64,000 nucleotides of DNA from Schistosoma haematobium (taxonomy: Eukaryota; Platyhelminthes; Trematoda; Strigeidida; Schistosomatidae): positions 51,688,465 through 51,752,464 of the forward strand of contig NC_067195.1 in assembly GCF_000699445.3 (NCBI RefSeq), in the 5' to 3' direction. Under the pieces are notes generated by a model, which worked only from the letters and a program-made list of their open reading frames with translations, was not told the origin of the DNA and searched no databases. The position numbers and the translations under genes were made by a program. Below, piece by piece: positions 27,001-36,620 of this stretch. How positions within the stretch are numbered: position 1 is the stretch's first letter; every line of letters begins with the position of its first letter.

Positions 27001-30000
27001 ATTAATCCTGTTACCGATTGTTTTGTTCTACAATATTTTTCACCACATGAATGAATGTTAGATTAAATAGTTCGTGCTGGTTCCTTGAAATGAGTACAAT
27101 CACACCTTTGTTTTGAAGTAAATATGGTTATTAACCACTGTATGAAAAGTCTAATTTAACTCGTTCAACAAACACAGGTTCAAGTATACAACTTTAAATC
27201 ACACTGCTTGTGTAGAAGTTAGATATAATAGTCAATTACCCAAAGTGAACCTGTAATCTACTTGTTCAAAGCTAGATATTTCAGCCCCTAAACTACTGTT
27301 CTATAAAAAATACAGATATCAACATCGAGTGTATTAGATAAAAATATTTACCTAGGGACTATCAGACACAATATAAGATCATTATTTAAACACATAAACA
27401 TTGGCACAAAGAGGCACTAAAATGCATATGCATTACACAATTTCTTGACGGTCGGGATACTACACGGTTACCCGAACCGAGGCAGGTGAATTTTCTAAGG
27501 AGACCATCCCACGAGTCTTTGACCTGGAGGTCCGAACCACAGGGTAGTGAAGGAATGTTAGAAGATGATGTCCCTCGATGAACTCCTTCGATTTAAGTTT
27601 TATCACGTCTATAATTCCCATGACAAGTAACTGCACTAAACTCCTACAGTAAGTTTAGGTTGCAAGAAAACTAGAAACATGTGTAGTTTAATAAAAAAAA
27701 AACGACTGAAAACTATTAATCAGAAAGAACATTAAGTATAAACTTACTAGGTTTTGACTCATTATCAACTTCTACTGAAGTCAACGTTTCTGCGCTGATA
27801 TTCGAAGGCTTTTGTGATGATGCAAGTCCTTTGTCTGATGAAACTGAGGACGGTTCGGAAAGTCCTGATGGAGTAGGTAAGACAGAATTTTCCTGAGTAT
27901 CAAGAAAACCTGGATAATTTTGCGCGGTAAAATTGTCAGGGACTAAACGATTTTCTGAACTGTTTTTAGTTAGCTTTACGTCAGTAGTGTTTCGATTTAT
28001 TTCAGTAGGAGTATCATTTTGTGCAGAGTTTTGACGTGCAGTTGTAGGTTGATCACGATTTCGTGACTGAAGGTGAGCGGATAAAATTCTTGGACCAACA
28101 GTAACAAGTGATACTAACCTTCTGTACTCTGGGTACATAAGTGGTAGTATTTTATTCCTATACCTATCTAATTTTTCACACACAACCGGGTCAAGAAATG
28201 CAGCTGCTGGGGCCTGATTATATACATGAATTAATGAGGCTGAATAATCAGTTAAATCTGTTCAATAAAAAGAAATACATCAAGGAGAAGTAGATTAATA
28301 TAGCTGCAAATGAGTTGATGTGAATGAAAGATCATGATAGATCTTATATGATTGATAGAATTAAAATCGAGCAAACATCTTTGAAACCAGACTGATTTTT
28401 ATGAATGATAAAATTTTTCGATTAAGGTAATCAAAATTTCATTGCCTACAACTGTGATAATTCTAAGAGACTGTCTTAGCTTTATTAACTTCATCCATAA
28501 AGAATAATTTACCTGCATAAACTTAATAGAAGGAAAGTTTCAGTTTATAACATATATAACAAATATAAATTGAAGTTGAAAAATTGAACTTAATGTAAGT
28601 TGTTAACATTTTCAGGAATGTTTTCTTTAAGATTTCTCTCTAAAATTAAATTTCTATAAACAAACAAAATCATTCAGTTTTCAGACAACACATAAATATT
28701 GGTACAAAGTGGCATCAAATACATATATGCCACACAATAATAATGAGAATGTGAAGAGATAAAGAAAGTAAGGTGCATGTAAGGACAAAGAAGTACAACA
28801 ATGAACAGAAATGACTGTATGATAGTGAAATAATAATAATGGTAGAGACAGTTCAATTCGCAAAATTACAGCGTCAGAGAATCCTTCCAATTAAAGAAGT
28901 TACGCCCTTTTTTTAATAAAGCAAAACAAAGTTACACCAGGATTGCCACTGCCTTCTATTCTGAGCCATATCTGATAACGCCTCTAGCCACTGTTTTGCA
29001 CTATCTCTAGGACCCCAACAACACAATGTCTTAAACCATTGTAATATATTATGTTATTTAAAACAGGAATGTATATAATACAACATTCAACAATTTTAAA
29101 TAGGTGAACAAAATCTAATGGTATCATATAATGATGTCAGAATAGATCTAAGTAAGATTAGTTATAGATTTATATTTTTTTTAAATACAAAAGCAGCTAT
29201 TAAAATTGAATAAAAGTCCTTTATTATAATTATTACTGGATTTAAACATGTATGGTTGACATACAAAAACAAAATATTCTCTTTTTTTGGCTGAATATTT
29301 ATCAAAATATAAATAATAGTTTTAAATTCCCACTATATTTATATATTCTTAGTTAGAATTAATTAGAGATTTCAACTTATAAAGTTTGTTATATCAGGAT
29401 ATGAGAATCACTTTCACAAGTAAATTATCAAATCGTCAACATCAGTAATAACTAATATTTATTTAAATACATAGTTTATTATTGCGAAAAGAATAAATTG
29501 CAAAATATGTATACACATTAACTTACTTATTAGTCGATTGATTGCATTTGTAACGTCTTTAGACTCAGCTTCAGTAGAATGAAGATATTGTCCAAGAATG
29601 TTATTTGATGTAGAATAATTCCCAATAAATTGTTGTTGTTCAGACAAAGATAAAATGTCAACATCTTCAACTTCTAAACTTTTATTATCTTTGTTGATAA
29701 TAGATGGATTAGTTTTATTTACATTAGAAATTTGTAAACCTTGTACACTAGTTGTCAATTTTTTTATATCTGTACAATTCTTATTATTATCTGATGACTT
29801 GTTATGTATATCAGAATGTTGACGACCACGTAGTGCATGGATTGGCATGGCATTCGGTGTAAAAACAGTTGGTTTAAGACTTATTGCTCTATCGATAAGC
29901 CGGTGTAACTGAGTTGAAGCAGTAGTTAAATTATCACTGACAACAAGTACAACATGGCATACATTTATTAAAAAGGCGACAATCTAAAATTTAAAACAAA

Positions 30001-33000
30001 AATACATCAAACAAACAAAATTATTATGCCATTTAGACTTGGTAGCGTATTGATTTACTCATAAGATAGTCAAAGACTACGAATTAATCATATAGTGGAA
30101 ACATGTTTCATGTACATAATGTATACACAAATATGTTGATACACCGAATAAATTTCATAAAGGCGAGTATAACACATATTGTCATAAGAAACACTCATTA
30201 AATTAATGATCATATGGCAAAACTAACATTATTGTTAAATAATATTTTTATCAAGCTGAATTGAGCTAATAATTATAGTAACCGTATCATAAGACGGTTC
30301 ATAGATTTGTTCATGTATACTGAACACATCAATGAGAAAGTAAATAATAGTTTGAAAAGATTGATATATAACTAGTAAACCAATTCCCATTTCAAATGAT
30401 AAAGATTTTAAGATAAGTCATCTTTTGTAAATGTTAGAAGTTATCTATTGATTTATTTACTCAGTTGAACCGCTTCAGAAGTACCCATTGATACAGATAG
30501 TATTTATTATAGAAAAAGTAAAAAAGACATGGACTAAATAGTAAGTTTTGTTAGTCTTAAATGGAAAAATTATGCTGACACATGTATAAATCTGGTAACT
30601 ATTCACAAGATATTTTTGCTGGCTCAGCAAATTAGTGGATAAACATGAAATTCATTACAAAAAGAAATATTATCAAAGCGTGACATGCGAAGAGGACGCA
30701 AACAAATTGAAAAAGAGGCGGAAAACTGCGAAAAAAAACTGGAGCCATAAAACAATAACAGAAATATACCTAATTCGTTAAATGATGTATCATGTCTAAG
30801 AGCATATATTATATCCTCAGGTCTATAAAATCTTAGATGACAAATAAGAAACTCCCACTTTTTAGGCCGACTGCGTTTTAGATACGAACTTCAAGACAGT
30901 CCTCTGATGTAATAACGGTTTTTTTTAGTCGTAAAGTGCTCGCAGTTTTATTGGCGGAAATGAAAAACGGGCATTTATACTGAAAATTAAATGCATTTAA
31001 ATATTATTATCGTTGGTTATATGACACACTGCTTGTGTTTAACTAAACAGTCAATCAACGGAAACTTTTACACACCTATAGTAATGCATATCCACCAATT
31101 AGTTCCAAATATAAAGAGAAGCATGATAACAGCATGGTATTGTCCACTTTACTCCTCTACGAAAGACCGGGTATTTCCGTACAAAGAAATATATTTAGAA
31201 AAGAAATTAGATTAATGACATTCTAACTGCCCCCAAATGCCCTGGTATGGCCGAGAGTGAGGTGGGCCCGCCCTCCCTCTCGAAATGCTCTCACACGGCC
31301 ACGCTTATACAGTCTCTGCCAGGGAAGTCCTACTCACTACCTTCTCATGGCGGGGGTGTTGTTTACGAAATTGAGAGGACGAAAAGCGAATGTCCGGCGC
31401 TTTAACCGGATTCCAAACCAATGGTGCACATGGGCTCCAGTATCCTGAAGGAACAAATGGCGTATGAACCGATCGTTGGTCACCGGCTACCATGGGACTG
31501 CATCTCCTCACGATGCTCCACTGCCTCGTGGGTCAGACTTTTAGATCAAAAGCTCGGGGTGTGGCCCCCTAAGAAAACCACCTGTTTCGGTTTGAGCACC
31601 CGAGCAGTATCACAGCCCTCACACAAATCGAATGATTTATGTGGCTCATATCTATTTGGTGCCTCATTGTACCAATATCTATGTGTTAAAATAAATAAAT
31701 AAATAAAACACATCAACTGGATAGATATATTAAAATGAAGTCTAATGCCAGTGAATAACATGTTACGTCAACCAACCCTATAATGATGCAGTAAATCAAA
31801 GATAAGTTATGAATGATGGGTACAACAGCTTGTGAATGACACTCTGATTGCTCCTGTGTATCTAGTCTCATAAGTCATACCCGAAATAGGCTCATCCCAT
31901 ACACAATCCGATTGACATTATCAGCATATACAATAAACGTTTGCCCACTGCTCCGTTCATATACGTTTTTACCAATCCCCTTCAATGACATATTCTTAGC
32001 TGCACATTCCTTAATTTACATAACATTCTTATTATTACCATGATTACTATCAATAATATCATCAAAATATCTAGGACATGATATCTATTTTATTTCATAT
32101 TGCCGTTTAGCAATTTAGACACAACTGATGGGAAATATACTACTTTCAACTTTTAAGATAGAACAAATTAACCATAGTTTTCATATGTATGCCAAGACAG
32201 ACCATATAGTGTAAAATAAAATTTACGGATTTATAAGTGAAGGGATTCAAGAGAAGTTTATTTAAAACGACTGTTTGCTCAAATATTCTCTACTTTTAAG
32301 TATTCTATGGGGACGCTAATTTGCTAACGAACAAAAACTTTGAAATGACAACCGTTCTATGAAAATGAAATGCACAAAAGAACAAATATTTACAGATAGC
32401 CGCTAAACTTTTTGGTGGAGTTTTGTTCTCTGAGCTGGATGGTTTGGTCGTGGAGCTCGGTCTTGAGGTCTACAGGACAAGCTGTGAGTCATATGTGGAG
32501 AAATTCGAACACTTCACACCTACCTGAAGTTTGCGCTGATGTCGTCCAGAAATAACGATGAGAGCTCAACGGCCAAACTACCCAGCTCAGAGAACAAAAC
32601 TCCATCAAAACCATCCACCTGAGCTACAGATCTTTTCCACCTCAAATTATCGTACATTTGCATAGACCAACTTCCCGACCGTTGTTGCTACCTTGACGTG
32701 GTGGTCGAATGGTGAACGGTAAGACTAAAAGCAGCAACTCAAGGTCTGAGGGCGAAGTCGTACTGCTGACTGTAGAGAGGTGTGACAGCAGTAAGGTGTT
32801 TCCTTCAGACAACCAACATGACAGCGATGCTGCCTTTCCACAAGGGGGGGGTTAGAAAAGGTCGACCCTAAAAATGCACACCTCACCTTACCTCACGGAT
32901 TTCCGTCTCCGGCGGTAAGGCCCTTTTGAAGAACGGAGCTAACACGTCAAAAACCTCCCACGAAAAGGCCGTGCGCGACCGACCTCAAGCAGTTGTCCCT

Positions 33001-36000
33001 TGGGCACTGCGGTCACGCTCTCAGGTCACTGAGACCGCCTCTAATCCAATTTCCTTTTCAGGTACCTCCAGAAGAACCCTTCCTCGGTGTGGGCAACCGG
33101 GAAGTGATAACCGCCCTCATAACTCTAACAGCACCCAAGATAGACCAACTTAATTAGAAAAGGAACCCTTTTCGATAAGTAAATTGTTTTACGAGTCAAT
33201 AGTTATATTTAAGTTGATTTATATAAATTTAACTGACCTGCATAGAAGCCATTTCAGCCCAAATATCCATGTTCCAATTACCAGGACCTGTAAGAGACGA
33301 GAGCCCTGGATGAGTACTCGAGGACGAAGATGTTATATTACCAGTAGCAACCAAGTGAGTGTGATAGTTGGTGAGTGCAAATGAAAGAAGAGGCTAACAA
33401 AAAAGAACATTATAAAAGAAATACAGTTAAGAATAACAATCTCTAAGTTATAATGAGTAGATTATAACATATCTATCATAAAAGTTTGATATTTTATCTT
33501 ATTACCATAGGAAGGAGGAGAATACATTATTTCATGGTTTGATTCTCTTATCAGTGTGCTGCACACTTGTTTTTTGGTACCCACATGTGCCATTATTTGT
33601 GCATTGAATACATCAGATAAATAATCACTCCCAGCTTTACAGTAGCAAATGCATTAATTACTGAAAATATATGGGTGTCCAAGAGGAAATATGAGTAGCG
33701 CAATTTAGTACAAAAACCGTGCATTAACAAATATTTGAACCACTGAGATATTTAGTTTGACAGAAAACGACCACTACTTTCGTACTAGCGTCATATTTTG
33801 ATTAGTTAGTCACTAAACAGCAATTTAAAAATGCGTAAGGACCGAGAAGCCTGGTGGTCGATACGTGCTAACGAGCTGGAAGCAGCAGCTGCATCTGGTA
33901 ACTACCGGAAGCTCTTCATGCTCATCCGAGCCACTGGCAGCAAGAAGTCTGGTGTGAGTGAAACAATCTGCGAGGATGATGGGATGCCAATCACTAACAT
34001 CCATCGACGTCTTGGACGATGGGCAGAATTTTTCGAAGGGCAGTTCAACTGGCCTGCTGCTCCGGCAACATCGGTCAGACTGTCCTGCCCTCCATGGCCG
34101 GTGACGACTGATCCACCAAATGAGGAGGAAGTCCGCAAGGAACTCCAACTCTTGAAGCGTTACAAATCACCTGGCCCAGATGACTTACCTCCGGCTCTTT
34201 TTAAAGATGGTGGTGACTTTCCAGCTAAGGAACTGACAACGTTGTTTACAAAGGTCTGGGAAATAGAGAGTGTACCAACGTCATGGAATGAGTTGATAGT
34301 TGTCCCTATCTTTAAAAGGGTTCACGTCGTTCCTGTAACAACTATCGGGGGATAAGTCTACTTCCGATTGCGTCCAAGCTATTGGCTTCCGTCATACTTC
34401 GTAGGTTGTTCAAAACCCGAGAAAGATTGACTCGCGAGGAGCAGGCTGGGTTTCGTTCTGGTCGAGGATGTATTGATCATATCTTCACCCTCCGCCAAAT
34501 GTTAGAATACCGCCATACTTATCAAAGGCCAACAATCGTAGTGTTTCTTGACATCAGGGCTGCCTTCGATTCGTTGGATAGGACTGTTCTCTGGGATTGT
34601 CTATTGAAGAAGGGTGTGCCTGAGAAGTTTATTAACATCCTAAAAGCCCTATATACAAACACCTCAGGCAGAGTGAGGGCATACAACCACCTCTCTCCAT
34701 TGTTCCATTCGAGCAGTGGGGTTAGGCAGGGTTTCCCAATCTCACCATTCCTCTTCAACTTTGCCATCGATGACATTCTGGAAACAGCTCTGATGAATGT
34801 AAGTAATGGTGGTGTGGATCTGTTGCCTGGAGAAAGACTTCTCGACCTTGAGTATGCGGACGATATTGTCTTACTGTGCGATAATGCCCAAGGCATGCAA
34901 TCCGCACTTAATCAGTTGGCAATCAGTGTCCGTAGGTATGGTATGTGCTTTGCACCTTCGAAGTGCAAAGCACTTCTACAAGACTGGCAGGATTCCAATC
35001 CTGTACTCACCCTGGATGGTGAGCAGATAGACGTAGTCGAGAAGTTCGTGTATCTGGGTAGCTGCATAAGTGCTGGTGGGGTGTGAGTGATGAGATCAAT
35101 GCACGAATAGTGAAAGCCAGAGCGGCTTATGCCAATCTGGGCCACCTTTGGCGCCTTCGTGATGTTAGTCTGGCTGTAAAAGGCCGGATCTACAACGCGT
35201 CGGTGAGAGTAGTTTTGCTCTATGCTTGTGAAACCTGGTCTCTCCGAGTTGAGGACGTTAGACGACTCTCTGTATTCGATCATCGCTGTCTCCGAAGGAT
35301 TGCTGACATTCAGTGGCAACACCATGTCAGTAATGCAGAGATTCGGCATCGTGTGTTCGGGCACAGAGATGATAATTCAATTGGTGTTACCATCTTGAAA
35401 CACCGACTTCGGTGGCTTGGACATGTTCTCCGAATGTCGTCCCAGAGAATTCCACGTCGTGCATTATTTGCCGACTCTGGGACTGGTTGGAAGAAGCGGA
35501 GAGGTGGTCAGTGCATGACATGGTGTCGTGGTATGAAAGAAAGCTGCAAAGGACTGGCTTGTGTTGGTCCTTCACGACTCCTGGTTGGGGTCTGAGAGAT
35601 GGTGCTACACAGTGGCTAGAGACGTTATCAGATATGGCTCAGAATAGAAGCCAGTGTTGATCCTGCTGTAACCTTCTTTTACTTTCTCCATAAAAAGTGG
35701 TTGTGTCTCCTTTACCTGAAAGATTTCTTCTGATTGTACCTTTTCGTTCCGTCGTTACTACCACACTACCTTACTCCAATCTCTTCGTCATTGTTCTCTT
35801 TTTCTTTTGCGCTCCTTAGTTTTTTTTCTACTTCTCTTCGAATTCTCATTGTTTTGTGTGGCGCATATATATTGGCGCTCTCTTGTACCAATATTCATGT
35901 GTTCAAATAAATAATAAATAATTTAAAAATGCAATAAAGAGAAGCGACTAAATCAAACACCAAGATTTATACATATAACGAAAACACAAATACAGATCAC

Positions 36001-36476
36001 AGCCTATACATTCAACTTAAACAGAAAAGTTACTTGGGCATCCAGAAGAATTACACGATCTTGTGTAATATATAAGTTAATACCAGCAGTAGACGGGCTG
36101 TTAGTTACTACATCCTTGAGAGTTTGAATATTAAAAGGACCATCAAAAACTCCACAACCGTCAGAAATGCAATTCGCCAAAATATTTAACACAGACGATT
36201 TACCTGAACCCTAAATTCACGAGAGAAAATCAAAATATCTCTGGTTACCTGTAAACCAATGGCGCCAACAACAAGAAATCCTGAATTGTCAACAAAAAGG
36301 TCTTGAACTGTTGCAAGATTAACGAACCTTAGTTGTTCATCGATGAGTTTGATGGGTACTTGCATGGGATCATCACAGAGGGTGTACAGTTCATCGGGTT
36401 TACTTTCTCCATCGATTAGCTCTTCTTCATCCAATGGAGTAGAGAAGAATTCGATTACACTTTTTATTCTTTCTTT
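21647..36476 (-). CDS. SMG9: SMG9, nonsense-mediated decay factor (nine exons; extreme N-terminus not resolved)
   Basis: Minus-strand exons: 36476-36249, 36210-36034, 33393-33238, 29983-29527, 28257-27748, 25654-25579, 24521-24136, 21894-21783 and 21734-21647 (TAA). All phases join (0,0,0,1,1,2,1,2) and give 729 codons. SMG9 blocks in order: IKLIDEQLRF; LVVGAIGLQ-GSGKSSVLNILA, a complete P-loop GxxxxGKS rebuilt across a 38-bp intron; INLYITQDRVILLDAQ-PLLS; WAEMASMQ-IVAFLINVCHVVLVV; HVYNQAPAAAFLDPVV; RLFLIPEVDDEG-HSPLG; FTEKKW-ITYVHKMWDAVI. SMG9 pairs with SMG8 to regulate the SMG1 kinase that phosphorylates UPF1. The middle (exons 4-7) is much longer than in vertebrates and rich in Ser, Asn and Thr. 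Exon 1 as given starts at an acceptor, so an upstream coding exon is needed; a likely one ends at 36513 after ATGGAG, across a 36-bp intron. Confidence 0.93.
22775..23070 (+). mobile_element. tRNA-derived SINE with hammerhead module (copy a)
   Basis: The tRNA-like head has an A box (GGCTCAGTGGTCTA) and a B box-like GGTCCTGGGTCCGGATC. A hammerhead module at about 22971-23025 follows: CTGAGGA, stem II GTCC/GGAC, GAAA, then a short stem III and ATC. The tail ends CATGGTGGTCTAG...TCAACT. Stem I pairing is damaged (ATCG against CAGT). About 80 bp 5' of the head (TAACCGGGTCAGTTGTGAAA) is shared with copy b at 43878-44175, so the element is longer than its tRNA part. It lies in the SMG9 exon 7-8 intron, antisense to the gene. 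It is like the Sm-alpha SINE of schistosomes. Confidence 0.85.
24033..24084. repeat. (AT)n microsatellite, 26 units
   Basis: Uninterrupted AT dinucleotides within the SMG9 intron between 21895 and 24135, starting about 50 bp from the donor of the 24136-24521 exon. Likely length-polymorphic. Confidence 0.95.
24647..24970 (-). mobile_element. Non-autonomous RTE-tailed element, minus-strand copy
   Basis: Reverse complement of the element at 5458-5932: the tail (TTTATTTAAACACATAAACA, then TTGGTACAA), the block CCAGGTGCCCAACCCAAAGC and the head block AGAACTTCCCTGGCAGGG are all recognisable. It lies in the SMG9 intron 24522-25578, in the same orientation as the gene. The open frame 24652-24873 within it is not a gene. 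Confidence 0.8.
27385..27590 (-). mobile_element. Truncated RTE-tailed short element
   Basis: Tail AAACACATAAACATTGGCAC plus the block CGGTTACCCGAACCGAGGCA and a diverged body. It lies in the SMG9 intron 25655-27747, same strand as the gene. The head region is missing. Confidence 0.7.
28675..29035 (-). mobile_element. 3' end of an RTE retrotransposon (strongly 5'-truncated)
   Basis: On the minus strand the sequence starts with a block equivalent to the C-terminus of the RTE at 33835-35919 (CAGTGGCTAGAGGCGTTATC, ATATGGCTCAGAATAGAAG). It passes through a pyrimidine-rich 3' UTR and ends TTGTACCAATATTTATGTG. It is thus a short 3' copy of the same RTE family inside the SMG9 intron 28258-29526. 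Open frames here are UTR. Confidence 0.75.
31225..31710 (+). mobile_element. Non-autonomous RTE-tailed element, second near-full copy
   Basis: Head GCCCCCAAATGCC, body GAGAGGACGAAAAGCGAATG, GTCACCGGCTACCATGGGAC and GCACCCGAGCAGTATCACAG, and tail GTACCAATATCTATGTGTT plus (AAAT)n. It is colinear with 5458-5932, apart from local duplication near the head (TGCCC...AATGCTCTCACACGG). It lies in the large SMG9 intron 29984-33237, antisense to the gene. Open frames here on both strands are by-products. Confidence 0.8.
32414..32606. repeat. Fold-back repeat with about 45-bp arms
   Basis: The arm 32414-32458 (GGTGGAGTTTTGTTCTCTGA ... GAGCTC) is largely complementary to 32562-32606 (GAGCTCAACGG ... AGAACAAAACTCCATC), with a loop of about 100 bp. 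Most simply it is two pieces of one dispersed repeat in opposite orientation. It lies in the SMG9 intron 29984-33237. Confidence 0.7.
32690..33160 (+). mobile_element. RTE 5' region fragment
   Basis: Begins at CCTTGACGTGGTGGTCGAAT and continues through a GC-richer block with a run of eight G, ending near ACAGCACCCAAGATAGACC. The higher GC than the surrounding intron, and a stretch similar to the short elements' TCGGTTTGGGCACCCGGGCA, mark it as retroelement-derived. The assignment to an RTE 5' UTR is inferred from that similarity and from its position ahead of the RTE copy in the next intron. The open frame 32926-33153 is not a convincing protein. Confidence 0.5.
33835..35919 (+). mobile_element. 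RTE-clade LINE, 5'-truncated, with exact 13-bp target duplication
   Basis: It is bounded by AATTTAAAAATGC at 33822-33834 and again at 35920-35932. Coding parts run 33835-34355, 34382-35086 and 35083-35595: linker (WWSIRANELEAAAASGNYRK), KRYKSPGPDDLPPALFK, EEQAGFRSGRGCIDHIFTLR, FLDIRAAFDSLDR, SSGVRQGFPISPFLFNFAID, LEYADDIVLLCDN (catalytic DD intact), then DHRCLRRIADIQW and RWLGHVLRMSSQ. Three single-base deletions, each in a homopolymer (about 34310, 35080 and 35575), break the frame. The endonuclease domain is absent. The 3' UTR ends GTACCAATATTCATGTG plus (AAATA)n. It is inserted antisense in the SMG9 intron 33394-36033. The first codons of the open frame come from the target site, not the element. 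Confidence 0.93.
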
Positions 36477-36513
36477 CTAATAATGAAGGATATGTGAGCT
36501 AACACAACGCACC

Positions 36514-36620
36514 TCCATTCCAACGACGAAATAAGGGACTGATTAATGCACTTAGTAACTTTTTGCTGAAATGTCAGATAGTAGTTATTAAGGATCTAGC
36601 GATATCACTGAATGTTCCAG
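36514..36620 (-). other. Candidate upstream exon of SMG9
   Basis: Just beyond a possible 36-bp intron (36477-36512, donor GTGCGT, acceptor ATTATTAG) the minus strand reads GTCGTTGGAATGGAG in frame with SMG9, so ATGGAG could be the initiator, giving MEKERIKSVIEFF. Alternatively AATCAG, slightly further up, is an acceptor and coding continues into exons not found. The unusually small intron matches the style of the other 5' introns here. Only transcript data can decide. Confidence 0.4.

Noticed and set aside
33831..34355. Independent gene beginning MRKDREA
   Set aside because: The ATG belongs to the 13-bp target duplication. Everything after 33834 is the 5'-truncated RTE element.
36186..36434. 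Start of SMG9 at 36434 with Met
   Set aside because: The codon there is TTG (Leu). The frame is open upstream to an acceptor at 36477, so this is an internal position, not the initiator.
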